Shown: positions 54,235 through 64,000 of the stretch, piece by piece | Layout of the letters: every line of letters begins with the position of its first letter | Numbering within the stretch: the first letter of the stretch is position 1 | Source: Cacajao melanocephalus | Taxonomy: Eukaryota; Chordata; Mammalia; Primates; Pitheciidae | Direction of reading: 5' to 3' | Length of the DNA stretch: 64,000 bases | Assembly: GCA_963573385.1 (NCBI GenBank) | Contig: CAUYLG010051228.1 | Span: 1 to 64,000, forward strand | Position numbers and translations under genes: made by a program | Notes under the pieces: generated by a model | Seen by the model: the letters and a program-made list of their open reading frames with translations, nothing else | Database searches by the model: none | What the model was told of the DNA's origin: nothing

Positions 54235-55670
54235 GGCTAGACTTCTAGAATGGAGTATAAAGAGCTTGGAAGAAATCTCTTCTCCCCAACACTTACTAAA
54301 CTAGCAAAAATTAGCAAAGACAATGATTCAGTCTCTGGAGACTGATCAGAGGGCTAGCAACAATTGTAAAACATTCATTCAACAAAATCTACCAAAATTC
54401 AGTAATAACAGTGGAAAGCCATGGCATTTGAGACAGAGACTGTACCCATTCCCCAACAACTCTGTGTTATGAAAAAGGGCTATTCTAGTGGGCTCATCAG
54501 TTGAGCAGCAGCTCTCATCTCTCATAGATTCCTGGAGTAGAAGAGCTATTCCTCACAGATTCAGCAGCTGGTGAACATCAGCAGATACCGCTTCCCAAAG
54601 CTCCATGCCACAGAAGACCTGTACCAAGTAGGTAGTAGTGGCAGCCAGGCAATGTCTGTTTTGCCACTCCTGACTCCCCCTACTAGGTCCAGTGGATTGG
54701 ATGGCAACAACAGTTTCTATCATCTTCACAAACAAGTATACACACAGGTCCTGCTCTGCAAGGCAGACCCCGGTGGCACAGCTGGTGAAGAACAAGCTCT
54801 TTATCACTACCCGGTTCCTGATCTTCAATACAGAAGTACTAGGAGAGGGTTTAAGCAAACCTGAAAGACTGACAGCATTCTACACCTGTCAAGAGGCCAG
54901 ACTTTGCCTGGATCAAACTGTGGAGCAACTTATGTTCCAGGGAATTACTGAAAATGAATAAAGCAATCAGCTAGTGTATGGACTAAATTGTGTGCACCCC
55001 CCAAAAAAAGTTGAAGTCCTAACTCCCCTCCCAAATCTGTAAGTTAATCAGAGTGAATCCTAATCCAATATGACTGATAACCCTGTAAGAGAAGGAAACT
55101 TTGAGCACACACACATGGGGCAAACATCACGTAAAGACACAGACACGAGAAAAAAACACTGTGTAAATACAAAGGCAGAGATTGCAGTAATGCAGATACA
55201 AGCCAAGGAATGGCCAAGGGTTGCTGGCAAACACCTGAGCAGTTAGGTAGGATTCTTCCCTAAAGGTTTCAGAGGGAGAATGGCCCTGCAGACAACTTGA
55301 TTTTAGACTTCCAGTTCTCAGAACTGTGAGGCACTAACTTCTGTTGTTTTAAGCTACCCAGATTATGGTAATTTGTTACTGCAGCCCTAGGAAACTAATA
55401 TTGTTAAGAATTAATGGAGACTAACGGCTGAGTATGATACCAATAGACACAGACTAGTCAGGAGATGGGGGATGGGGGAGTGGATTAATCAAAGAGAGTC
55501 CAGCTAAAGCCACAATAATCTCTAGTAGTCCAGACCATACACATGTCCAAGGCTGCACCTTCTGAGGAACAACCAGAGGGATGTTCTGTGCAACAAGACC
55601 TTGGCTGAACCCAGGACAAATACATAACCTTTCTGTATACTGAACTTTTAAAACATTAAAACAAAAGAAG
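54235..55670. mobile_element. Old unclassified element, interrupted by an MLT1 LTR
   Basis: 54235-54974 has the style of an old L1 or HAL1 5' region (GAATGGAGTATAAAGAGCTT, AGGGCTAGCAACAATTGTAA, CATTCCCCAACAACTCTGTG), and 55404-55670 continues similarly (CAAGGCTGCACCTTCTGAGG). The MLT1 at 54975 would then be a later insertion. Three overlapping frames (54553-54961, both strands) show no domain. A processed pseudogene is an alternative. Family uncertain. Confidence 0.35.
54975..55403 (+). mobile_element. MLT1C/D-type MaLR LTR
   Basis: TGTATGGACTAAATTGTGTG, CCTAATCCAATATGACTGAT, AAGGCAGAGATTGCAGTAAT, GATACAAGCCAAGGAATGGC and AACTTCTGTTGTTTTAAGCT to CCTAGGAAACTAATATTG. Full solo LTR, old. Confidence 0.93.
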
Positions 55671-55672
55671 AT

Positions 55673-55880
55673 GATTCTATTTTTACATGAAATGTCCAGA
55701 ACAGATAAATCTATAGAGACAAAGTAGATTAGTAGATGCCTAGGGCTGGAAGTATGGAGGAATGAAAGTGACTGCTATTAATAAACACAGGATTTCTTTC
55801 TAGAATGATGGTTGCACATCTCTGTGAATGTGCCAACTGAATCGTTCAATTTGAATGAATTGTATGGTATGTGAAGGAGA
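55673..55880 (+). mobile_element. L1M-type LINE 3' UTR fragment
   Basis: ACATGAAATGTCCAGAACAG, ATCTATAGAGACAAAGTAGA, GTAGATGCCTAGGGCTGGAA, GATGGTTGCACATCTCTGTG and AATTGTATGGTATGTGAA follow an L1M (ME/MC-like) 3' end. Confidence 0.85.
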
Positions 55881-56384
55881 AAAGCTATTCAAGCCTACAA
55901 CTTGCAAAGAATTAAGAGTGGAGTAATACATAAGCGGAACGACGGGCAGGAGCTACTGCTTAAGCAGGTCCAGTTGGAGATGACAACTTGAACTCCTTCA
56001 ATGGACACAGGGAAGAAGGGACTAATAAAGTGAAACACTGTGTTAAAAGAAAAGTAGTACTTGAGACCGAATGTGAGAAACTAAGAGGAGAAAGATGGCT
56101 ATGACAACCCCCAGCTTTCTACATGGGTACCTTTACACTAGACACTATAATCACCCAAGTAAAGCCTGGTTTTCCCCTCGGCAGGACTTTCACATATGGT
56201 GGCTGCAGTGGGTATGTGACAAGTCTGCTTCTTGAAGGAAAACTACTCTCTGAGCCCACCACAGGGAAAAACTACCAGTGCTAGCCAGATCTTAGGGATC
56301 TTGGCTATGTTCTATGACCCAGCTATCAGCTATCAGCCTTGATGCCGGAGAATGACAATCTGTAAAAAAGAGGACAGTTTATTT
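55881..56384. other. Unique sequence
   Basis: Nothing recognised. Confidence 0.5.
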
Positions 56385-56676
56385 TTGTTTTTTTGAGACG
56401 GAGTCTCATTCTGTTGCCCAGGCTGGAGTGCAGTGGCACAATCTCGGCTTGCTGCAACCTCCACCTCCCAGGTTCAAGCGATTCCCTGCCTCAGCCTCCC
56501 AAGTAGCTGGGACTATACGCAAGTGACACCATGCCTGGCTAATTTTTTTGCATTTTTAGTAGAAACAGGATTTCACAATGTTGGTCAGGCCAGTCTCGAA
56601 CTCCTGACCTCAAATTATCTGCCTGCCTCAGCCTCCCAAAGTGCTGGGATTATAGGTGTGAGCCACCATGCCTAGC
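56385..56676 (-). mobile_element. Full-length Alu (S grade)
   Basis: Antisense Alu: TTTTTTTGAGACGGAGTCTC, GCAACCTCCACCTCCCAGGT, AAAGTGCTGGGATTATAGGT, ending GCCACCATGCCTAGC. Carries an 80-codon antisense shadow frame. Confidence 0.95.
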
Positions 56677-57362
56677 AGAGAAGGATAGCTTTTGGCCATA
56701 GGATTGTTGCAAGAATTAAATTTGTTAACACAAATAAAAGAAATCAGAATACTGTCTGTCACACGGTCAACACTATATAAACTATAAAATGAAAAAAAAA
56801 TAGCGTATTACTAAAGCTAACACACACAAGGGGTAAAAGTTAAAATATTTAAGGAGATTTTATTCACCTGTAACTGTTCTCACTAAGAATGTTAAGTTTT
56901 AGAAGAACAACCAGGTCCATTTCAGACCAAAGAGATCATCAGCAAGAGAGTAATTAATACATTAATAAGCAACTCCTATTTTATAAAATTAAAAAGTTTA
57001 TAAAACCAGATTTTAACCAATTTTAATTAACATGATCAATCTGGATAAATTACAATACAAATTTGGCTTATAATTTTAGATAAGCAGTCACGTTTTATAA
57101 ATACTTTACTGCGTATAAAGTAAAAGACTCAATTTGTCTCAATTTAATATACATGGGCTTCTTAAAGTAAACATACAACATTCTCCTTTCTCATGAAAAT
57201 ATTTTTTTGACAATAGGAACACTGGAAAAGACAATGTTAAAATAATATTCAAAACTATGTAAAGAGAAATTAATTTATAAGACAATGTATAGGCAGATTT
57301 TTATTTACAAAGATATACTTCCAGTTTTAACTCTTTCTTGTCTGTAAATTTTGGAAAGTGTT
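56677..57362. other. Unique AT-rich sequence
   Basis: Nothing recognised. Confidence 0.5.
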
Positions 57363-57752
57363 TGACATGGTTTGGCTGTGTCCCCAACCAAATTTCACCT
57401 TGAATGGTAACTCCCACAATTCCCACATGTTGTGGGAGGGACTTGGTTGGGAGGTAACTGAATCATGGGGGCAGTTTCCCCCATACTGTTCTCATGGTAG
57501 TGAATAAGTCTCATGAGAACTGATGTTTTTATAAGGGGTTTCCCCTTTCAATTGGCTCTCATTTTCTCTCTTGCCTGCTACCATGTAAGACGTGCCTTCT
57601 GCCTTCTGCCATGATTGTGAGGTTTCCCCAGCCACGTGGATCTGTGAGTCCATTAAATCTCTTTTTCTTTATAAATTACTCAGTCTTGGGCATGTCTTCA
57701 TCAGCAATGTGAAAATGTGTCTTCATCAGCAGCATGAAAATGGACTGATACA
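57363..57752 (+). mobile_element. THE1-type MaLR LTR with a 25-bp internal duplication
   Basis: TGACATGGTTTGGCTGTGTC, GAATCATGGGGGCAGTTTCC, ACCATGTAAGACGTGCC, AGTCCATTAAATCTCTTTTT, ending ATGGACTGATACA. Solo LTR. Near its 3' end a 25-bp unit (TGTCTTCATCAGCA…GAAAATG) is present twice in tandem, 57693-57717 and 57718-57742. GTGTT before and CTGTT after fit a 5-bp target duplication with one change. Confidence 0.93.
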
Positions 57753-57899
57753 CTGTTTCTCTAATAAACATTTTCAAGTTATAATCTAATGATGAATATA
57801 TTTCTTAAAATATATATTGATTAAACAGCAACTTTAGTGCTAATTGTATAATTTAATTTGCTATTGGCTTCCATGTAATGAATGCTTAGCTGTGTTGCA

Positions 57900-58000
57900 G
57901 GTAGTTCCAGCTACTCAGAAGGCTGAGATGGAAGAATCACTTGAGCCTGGGAGGTCAAAGCTGCAGTGACAGAGCAAGACCATGTCATTCATTCATTCAT
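57900..58000 (+). mobile_element. Alu right-arm fragment
   Basis: GTAGTTCCAGCTACTCAGAA, GGTCAAAGCTGCAGTGACAG then a jump to AGAGCAAGACCATGTC and an ATTC/ATAAA-rich tail. A central deletion has removed about 50 bp of the arm. Confidence 0.8.
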
Positions 58001-58352
58001 AAATAAATAAATAATTTTTAGGGCTCTGTCATAAATAAATATTTTTTTAAATAAGCCATTAAACACACTAGAGAAGCTTGAAATTATCTATTAGAATCAA
58101 AAAATAGAGAGGAAACTTGTTTTTTAAAACCTAGATAAGAGGGAGTCAGAACAAGATGGCCAAATAGAAGCCTCCACTGATTGTCTTCCCTATAGGAACA
58201 CCAAATTTAACAACTATCTACACAGAAAAGCACCTTCTTAAGAACTGAAAATCAGGTGAGCAATCATGGCACCTGGTTTTAACTTCATATTGCTGAAAGA
58301 GGCACTGAAAAGGGTAGGAAAGAAGGTCTGGAAATGCAGACATCACCCCTCC

Positions 58353-58704
58353 TGATATGGACTGGCTGTATCCCTGCCCAAATCTCATCTTGAATTCTCA
58401 CGTGTTGTGGGAGGGACCTGGTGGGGGGTTATTGAGTAATGGGGGCAGGTCTTTCTCATGCTATTCTTGTAATAGTAAGTCTCATGAGATCTGATGGTTT
58501 TACAAGGAGGAGTTTCCCTGTACAAGCTCTCTCTCTTTACCTGCTGCCATCCATGTAAGATGCGACTTGCTCCTCCTTGCCTTCCAGCATGACTGTGAGG
58601 CTTCCCAGCCATGTGGAACTGTAAGTCCCATTAAACCTTTTTCTTGTATAAATCATCCAGTCTTGGGTATGTTGTTGTCAGCAGGGTGAAAACAGACTAA
58701 TATA
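58353..58704 (+). mobile_element. MST-type MaLR LTR inserted in the L1 5' UTR
   Basis: TGATATGGACTGGCTGTATC, TTGTGGGAGGGACCTGGTGG, TCTCATGAGATCTGATGGTT, ending ACAGACTAATATA. L1 5' UTR text continues on each side (…ATCACCCCTCC and CCCCCTACATCC…), so it is an insertion. CCTCC before and CCCCC after may be the 5-bp target duplicate. Confidence 0.93.
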
Positions 58705-59039
58705 CCCCCTACATCCACCAGCAGAGACTGCATGGTGAGGGAGAATCTGTGCACTTAGAGGAGGGAGAGCACACCAACTGTGGGGCTTTGCATTGGAACT
58801 CACTGATACCCTGTCACAGCAGAAAGTAATGCTGGGCAGAACTCAGGTGATGCCCATGAAGTGGGCATTGAAACCAGCACTAGCCGCAGGAGAACTGCCC
58901 ATACCAGCAGCCTGGAACTTTCACAAGCCTCACCCCCACAAGCTAACATACTCTTGGGTTCTAAATTAACTTGAAAGGCTGTCTAGGCCACAAGAACTAC
59001 AATTCGTAGGCAAGTCCTAGTGCTGTGCTGGGGTCAGAG

Positions 59040-60200
59040 TCAGCAGACTTGGGGGGGCACATGACCCAGTGACATACCAGCTGACCCAGCTAAGGAAGTG
59101 CTTGCACCATGTTCCCCCAACTCCAGGCAGCACAGCTAACAGCAACAAAAGTGACCCTTTCCCTCTTCTTGAGGAGAGGAAAGGGAACAGTAAAGAGGAC
59201 TTTGATTTAAACTTGGATACCAGTTCAGCCACAGGATAAGGCACCAGAGAGAATCCTGAGGTCCCTGCTCCAGCCCCTAGTTCCTGGATGACATTTCTAG
59301 CCACACTGTGGACCAGAAGTGAACCCAATGCCTTGAAGAGAAGGACCCAGTCCTGACAGTATAAATCACCTGCTGACTTAAGAGCCCTTGAGCCCTAAAT
59401 GATCAGCAGCAGTAGCCAAGGTAGTACATGCCACAGGCCTTGAGTGAGACTCTGAGATGTGCCAGTCTTAGGTACAACTCAGCACATTCCCAGTTGTGGT
59501 GGCTATGGGAAAGACTCCTTCTGCTTGAGGAAAGTAGAGGAAAGAGTAAGGGTACTTTGTCTTGTACCTTACATACCAGCCTGGCCACAATTGGGAAGAG
59601 CACCAAGTGGGCTCTTGAGGTCCCCATTTGTAGGCCTTTGCTCTTGGATAGGATTTCTGAACCTGTCCTGGAGCAGAGGGGAGCAGTGCCCTATAGGGGG
59701 AATCTCAGGTGTGGCAGCATTCACTGCAAGCTGAGTGAGGAGCCCTTGGGCCTTGGGTGAACACTGGAGGTAGCCTACCAGTACTCCCTGTGGGCCTGTG
59801 GTGACAACGGACTGGGGAGAGACTCCTCTCCCTGGGGTAAGGGGAGGGAAGAGTGGGAAGGACCTTGTCTTGTGGTTTTGGTGGCAACTCAGATGCAGTA
59901 GCATAGAGAACCAGATAAATTTCTAAGGTTTCCACCTCCAGGCCCTGGCTCTTGGATGGCATCTCTGGACACACACAGGACCCAAAGGAAGACATCACCT
60001 TGAAGCCTGGCTGGTTTTGCCAACTGCTGACAGTAAAGCCCTAGGATCTTGAACAAACAGGCAGCAGCCAGGCAGTGGTTAGAGGGGACCTTGGATAAGA
60101 CTCAGTGCTATGCTGGCTTTAGATCTGACCCAGTACATTCCCAGTAGTGGTGGCCACAGGGATGCTTGTATCACCTCTCTGCCAGCTCCAGGTAGCTCAG
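59040..60200 (+). repeat. Tandem units of about 310-360 bp in the L1 5' UTR
   Basis: Landmarks recur in order. The CCTGGATGACATTTCTAG-like phrase is at about 59280, 59641 and 59949. AGAGCCCTTGAGCC, GGAGCCCTTGGGCC and TAAAGCCCTAGGATC are at about 59380, 59739 and 60031. GAGGAAAG-rich lines follow each. Overlapping frames on both strands here are repeat-driven, not genes. Confidence 0.85.
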
Positions 60201-60559
60201 CACAGAGAAAGTGTGCTCCATTTGTTTGAGAGAAAGTAAAGGAAGAGAACATGAGTCTCTGCCAAGTAATCCAGAGAATTCCCCCAGATCTTACTGAAGA
60301 CCACCAAGATGGTATCTCTACAGGTCTTCAAGAGCCACAGCATTACTCGGCTTAGGGTATCCTCTAATGGAAATACAGTTGCAGGGACTACAAACTTAAG
60401 ATTACAACACTCAAGTTCCATCAAATACCTAGAAAGCCTTCCCAGAAATGATGGTTACAAACAAGCACAGACTGCAAAGACTACAATAAATACCTAACTC
60501 TTCAATGCCCAGAAACCAACAAGCATCCACAAGCATTAAAACAATCCAGAGAAACATGA

Positions 60560-61610
60560 CCTCATCAATTGAACTACATAAGGCACCAGAGATCAATCTC
60601 AGAGAGACAGATTTATGTTACCATTCAGACAAGAGAACTTAAAATAGCTGTTTGGGAGAAATTCAAGATAATACAGAAGTAATTCAGGATCCTATCAGAT
60701 ACATTTATCAAAGAGATGGAAATAATTAAAAAGCATCCAGCAGAAATCCTATAGTTGAAAAATGCAACTGACATACTGAAGAATGTATCAGTCTCATATT
60801 AGAATTCATAAAGCAAAAGAAATACTTAGTAAGCTTGAAGACAGGCTATTTGAAAATACACAGTCTGGGGAGACAAATGAAAAGAAAAAATGAAGCACGC
60901 CTAGAAAATCGGCATCAACATCAGAGGTAGCCTAGCAGTACTCCCTGTAGGCCTGTGGTGGTAAAGGAATGGGGACAGACTCCTCTACTTGGGGAAGGGA
61001 AAAAGGAAGAGCGGAAAGAACTCTGTCTGGTGGTTTGGTGCCAGCTCAGCTGCACCAAAATTTTCTAGCACAAGATCTAGAAAACAGCCTTAAAAGGGCA
61101 AACCTAAGGGTTACTGCCCTTAAAGAGAAGGTAGAGAGACAGGTAGAAAGTTTATTCAAAGGGCTAATAACAAAGAACTTTCCAAACCTAGAGAAAAATG
61201 TCAATATTCAAGTATAAGAAGTTTATAGAACACCAAGCAGATTTAACCCAAAGAACACCATCTCAAGGCTTTTAATAATCAAACTCCAAAAGGTCAAGAA
61301 TAAAGAAAGGATTCTTAAAAGAGTGGGAGAAAACAAACAAGTTACATACAATGGAATTCCAATACATCTGGCAGCAGATTAAGTGCTAAAGGAAAAAAAC
61401 TTCTACCCCAGAAAACCTTATCTGGTTAAAATATCCTTCAAACATGAAGAAAGAATAAAGACTTTCTCAAACAAAAGCTGAGGGATTTCATTAACACCAG
61501 ACCTGTCCTATAACAAATGCTAAAGGGAGTTCTTCAATCTGGAAAAAAAAAAGGGGGCGTTAATGAGCAACAAGAAATAATCTGAAGATACAAAATTCAC
61601 TGGTAATAGT
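60560..61610 (+). pseudogene. L1 ORF1 remnant, broken
   Basis: Family ORF1p is an RNA-binding chaperone of the L1 particle. Recognisable text: AGAAAGTTTATTCAAAGGGC, AACTTTCCAAACCTAGAGAA, AAGCAGATTTAACCCAAAGA and CAAAAGCTGAGGGATTTCAT near its C terminus. The frame is lost: the longest open piece (60969-61217) begins in an inserted 5' UTR copy and runs on into ORF1-like residues (LEKNVNIQV). About 65 bp are missing after GGCAGCAGATT (61371). Confidence 0.85.
60924..61054 (+). repeat. 131-bp copy of L1 5' UTR lying inside ORF1
   Basis: Matches 59767-59897 of the same element's 5' UTR over equal length with scattered substitutions: GAGGTAGCCTAGCAGTACTC against GAGGTAGCCTACCAGTACTC. The flanks on both sides are ORF1-type sequence. 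See findings. Confidence 0.85.
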
Positions 61611-61702
61611 AAGTACACAGAAAAACAAAGAATATTGTAACATTAATTGTGGTGTAACTACTCATATCTTTAGTAGAAAGATGAAAACATGAACCCAACT
61701 AT

Positions 61703-61999
61703 GGCTGGCCACAGTGGCTCACACCTGTAATCCCAATACTTTGGGAGGTGAGGCAAGAGGATCACTTGAGCCCAGGAGTATGAGATCAGCCTGGATGACA
61801 TAATCAAATCACGTTATCTAAAAAAAAAATATGAAAATGAGCCAGGCATGGTGGTATACACCTTTGGTCCCAGCTACTCAGGAGGCTGAGGTGGGAGGAT
61901 CACTTGAAACCAGGAAGTCAAGGCCACAGAGAGCTGTAATTGTGCCACTGCACTCCAGCCTGAGTGACAAAGTAACACCTTGTCTCAAAAAAAAAAAAA
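61703..61999 (+). mobile_element. Full-length Alu inserted in L1
   Basis: GGCTGGCCACAGTGGCTCAC to the A tail (61987-61999). It lies in the L1 inter-ORF region, which continues on both sides (…AACCCAACTAT and AACTACAGCAAC…). Confidence 0.95.
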
Positions 62000-62329
62000 A
62001 TAACTACAGCAACATTTCAAGACATAGTACAATAAGACGTAAGTAAAAACCATACAAAGTTAAAAATCAGGGAGACCAAGTTAGAGTTATTAGTTTTCTT
62101 TTTGTTTGTTCATGCAATCAGTGTTAAGTTGTCATCAGTTTACAATAATGGTTATATTATTTACAAGCCTCATGGTAATCTCAAATCTAAAAACATACCA
62201 CAGATACACAAAAAATTAAAGCAAGAAATTAAAACATACCACCAGAGAAAATCACCTTCACTAAAAGGCAGGAAGGCAGGAGGGAAGAGAAGACCACAAA
62301 ACAACCAGAAAAAAAGTAATAAATGTCAG

Positions 62330-63262
62330 GAGCAAATCCTTACTTATCAATAACAACACTGAATGTAAGTGGACTAAACTCTCCAATCAAGAGACACAGA
62401 GTGGATGCATGGATTTAAAAAGCAAGACACAATGATCCATTCCCTGCAAGAAACATACTTCACCTATAAAGACACAAGAGACTGAAAATAAAAGGATAGA
62501 AAAAAATATTCCATGCAAATGGAAACCAAAAAACAGCAGGAGTAGCTATAGTTAATCAGACAGACAAAATAGATTTCAAGACAAAAACTGCAAGAAACAA
62601 AGAAGGTTGCTATATGACAGTAAAGGGATCAATTCAGCACGATGATATAACAGATCATCTAGACAGAAAATCAACAAGAAACATTAGACTTAATCTGCAC
62701 TGCAGGCAAAATGGATCTAATAGATATTTACAGAACGTTTCACCCAACAGCTGCAAAATACGCTTTGTACTCCTTAGCACATGAATGATTCCCAACGACA
62801 GACCATATGTAAGGAAACAAAACAGATCTCAAAACATTCTCCTCAAAAAAAAAGAAATAATATCAAGTATCTTCTCTGATGACAATGGAGTAAAACCAGA
62901 AATCAATAATGAAGAATATATTCAAAACTATACAAACACATGGAAATTAATCAATATGCTCCTGAATAACCAATGGGTCAATGAAGAAATTAAGAAGAAA
63001 ATTGAAAACTTTCTTGAAACAAATGATAATGGAAACACAACATAGCAAAACCTATGAGATAAAGCAAGAGCAGTACTGTTTTGCCTAAAAAAAAAACCAA
63101 AAACAAAAACAAAAAACTTTAAACAAACAACCCAAGGATGCATCCTAAAGAACTAGGAAAGCAAGAGCAAAACAAGCCCAAATTTAGTAGAAGAAATTAT
63201 AAAGATCAGAGCAGAAATAAATGAAATCAAAACAAAATAAGCAATACAAAAGATCAACAAAA
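62330..63262 (+). pseudogene. L1 ORF2 remnant: endonuclease domain only, broken
   Basis: Family N-terminal text GAATGTAAGTGGACTAAACT, then AATCAAGAGACACAGAGTGG. The endonuclease end (62785-63045) is open for 86 codons and reads SDDNGVKPEINN where active L1 endonucleases have a catalytic SDH(N/S): here the His codon CAC is GAC at 62881-62883. A gap of about 190 bp lies near 62647. RT and cysteine-rich parts are absent because the sequence jumps to the 3' UTR at about 63262. Confidence 0.88.
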
Positions 63263-63546
63263 CAACTGAACTCATGGAGACGGAATGCAGAAGGATGGTT
63301 ACCAGGGGCTGGGAAGGGCAGGGGGACAAATGAGAAACGTGGGGATGGTTAATAGATTAAAAAAAAATCTAGCATTTGATAGCACATCAGGGTGATTATA
63401 GTCAATAATAACTTAATTGTACATGTAAAAATAACTAAAGTAGTATAACTGGATTGTCTATAACACAAATCTAAATGTTTGTGGGGATGAATACATTTAC
63501 CCTGATGTGATTATTATGCATTGTTTACCTGTATCAAAATATCTCA

Positions 63547-63950
63547 TGTATTAGTCCGTTCTTGCATTGCTATAAAGAAATACCTGAGTCTGGGTAAAAA
63601 AAAGAGGTTTTATTAGCTCACAGTTCTGCAGGCTATACAAGGAGCATAGCAGCTTCTCCATCTGGGAAGGCCTCAGGAAGCTTCTAATCACAGCAGAAGG
63701 TAAAGGGGAGCAGGCATCTCACATGGCAGGTGCAGGAGCAAGAGAGGAGGGAGGTGCTACATACTTTTAAACAACCAGATCTGGCAAGAACGCACTCACT
63801 ATCATGAGGACAGTACCAAGTTAATGGTACTAAACCATTCATGAGAAACCATTCCCAAGATCCAATCACCTCCCACCAGGCCCCACCTCCAACACTGGGG
63901 ATTACAATTCAGTATGAGATCTGGTGGAGACACAGATCCTAACCATATTA
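63547..63950 (-). mobile_element. MST-type MaLR LTR
   Basis: Minus-strand LTR: plus-strand text TGTATTAGTCCGTTCTTGCA, CTCACAGTTCTGCAGGCTAT, ACTTTTAAACAACCAGATCT, CTCCCACCAGGCCCCACCTC, ending AACCATATTA. Full length. Flanking five-mers (TCTCA and AGGAG) do not match. Confidence 0.93.
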
Positions 63951-63953
63951 AGG

Positions 63954-64000
63954 AGTATAACTGGATTGTTTGTAACACAAAGGATAAATGCTTGAGGGGA
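63954..64000 (+). mobile_element. Second copy of an L1 3' UTR segment, cut by the window edge
   Basis: AGTATAACTGGATTGTTTGT and AACACAAAGGATAAATGCTT repeat the segment at 63442-63487, and are closer to the usual L1 3' UTR wording than the first copy. Confidence 0.85.

Larger units (their letters stand above)
58136..63546 (+). mobile_element. Plus-strand old primate L1 (L1MA/L1PREC-like), near 5'-complete, ORF2 mostly deleted
   Basis: Starts at GAGTCAGAACAAGATGGCCA (L1 5' UTR start). A tandemly repeated 5' UTR is followed by ORF1 (from about 60560), an inter-ORF region (TCATGCAATCAGTGTTAAGT), ORF2 from about 62330, and, after a large deletion at about 63262, the 3' UTR (AGGATGGTTACCAGGGGCTG, GTATCAAAATATCTCATGTA). 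It is interrupted by an MST LTR (58353-58704) and an Alu (61703-61999). Stops, frameshifts and deletions make it inactive. The 5' end is complete enough to have carried the L1 promoter. Confidence 0.9.

Noticed and set aside
59017..59998. Several overlapping frames of 74-111 codons on both strands
   Set aside because: They lie in the GC-richer tandem units of an L1 5' UTR, which is non-coding. Lack of stops reflects composition.
59280..60060. Regularly spaced repeats considered as a CRISPR-like array
   Set aside because: Units are about 310-360 bp, diverged, and identical in style to L1 5' UTR; there are no short direct repeats with unique spacers.

Overview
The window is AT-rich primate, most probably human, nuclear DNA. 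Full-length and truncated Alu SINEs of J, S and Y grade occur throughout, with primate-type L1 LINEs, THE1/MST/MLT1 LTRs, a MADE1 scrap, L2 and MIR fossils and long (TA)n and (CA)n tracts. I find no intact protein-coding gene, no rRNA or tRNA gene, no CRISPR array and no bacterial-style operon. Nearly every open reading frame I examined falls in antisense Alu, in L1 remnants, in LTR sequence or in AT-rich unique sequence. The window looks intergenic or intronic.

Layout. 1-135 is the extreme 5' end of a minus-strand L1 whose body lies outside the window. 0.1-20 kb is unique AT-rich DNA carrying an MLT1 LTR, about eight Alus (one trimeric, one 3'-truncated, one with a templated insertion), a THE1 LTR, L2 and MIR pieces. 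19.4-20.2 kb is an ERV-type LTR. 20.6-25.2 kb is a minus-strand L1 with both ends preserved but ORF1 largely deleted and an Alu inside it. 25.4-26.4 kb is a second, 5'-truncated minus-strand L1. 26-58 kb alternates unique sequence with Alus, L2, MIR, L1M 3' ends, Tigger-like DNA transposons, an MLT1 LTR and microsatellites. 58.1-64 kb is a plus-strand old L1 with a tandemly repeated 5' UTR, broken ORF1 and ORF2, two LTR insertions and an Alu.

How the parts relate. Nested insertions give relative ages: MLT1 inside an older element (54.2-55.7 kb), MST and Alu inside L1 (58-64 kb), Alu inside L1 (22.8 kb). The most interesting signals are rearrangement scars rather than genes. They are an Alu interrupted by a 57-bp block built from a copied segment 2.1 kb away plus an inverted copy of the Alu itself (16151-16207), a fold-back Alu with a perfect 20-bp palindrome (35271-35290), a 131-bp copy of L1 5' UTR inside L1 ORF1 (60924-61054), and a duplicated L1 3' UTR segment flanking an MST LTR (63442-64000). 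A few stretches have exon-like splice signals with an open frame (10511-10601, 14071-14251, 42110-42167, 43336-43491); these are weak candidates only. I did not find a convincing previously undescribed biological system.
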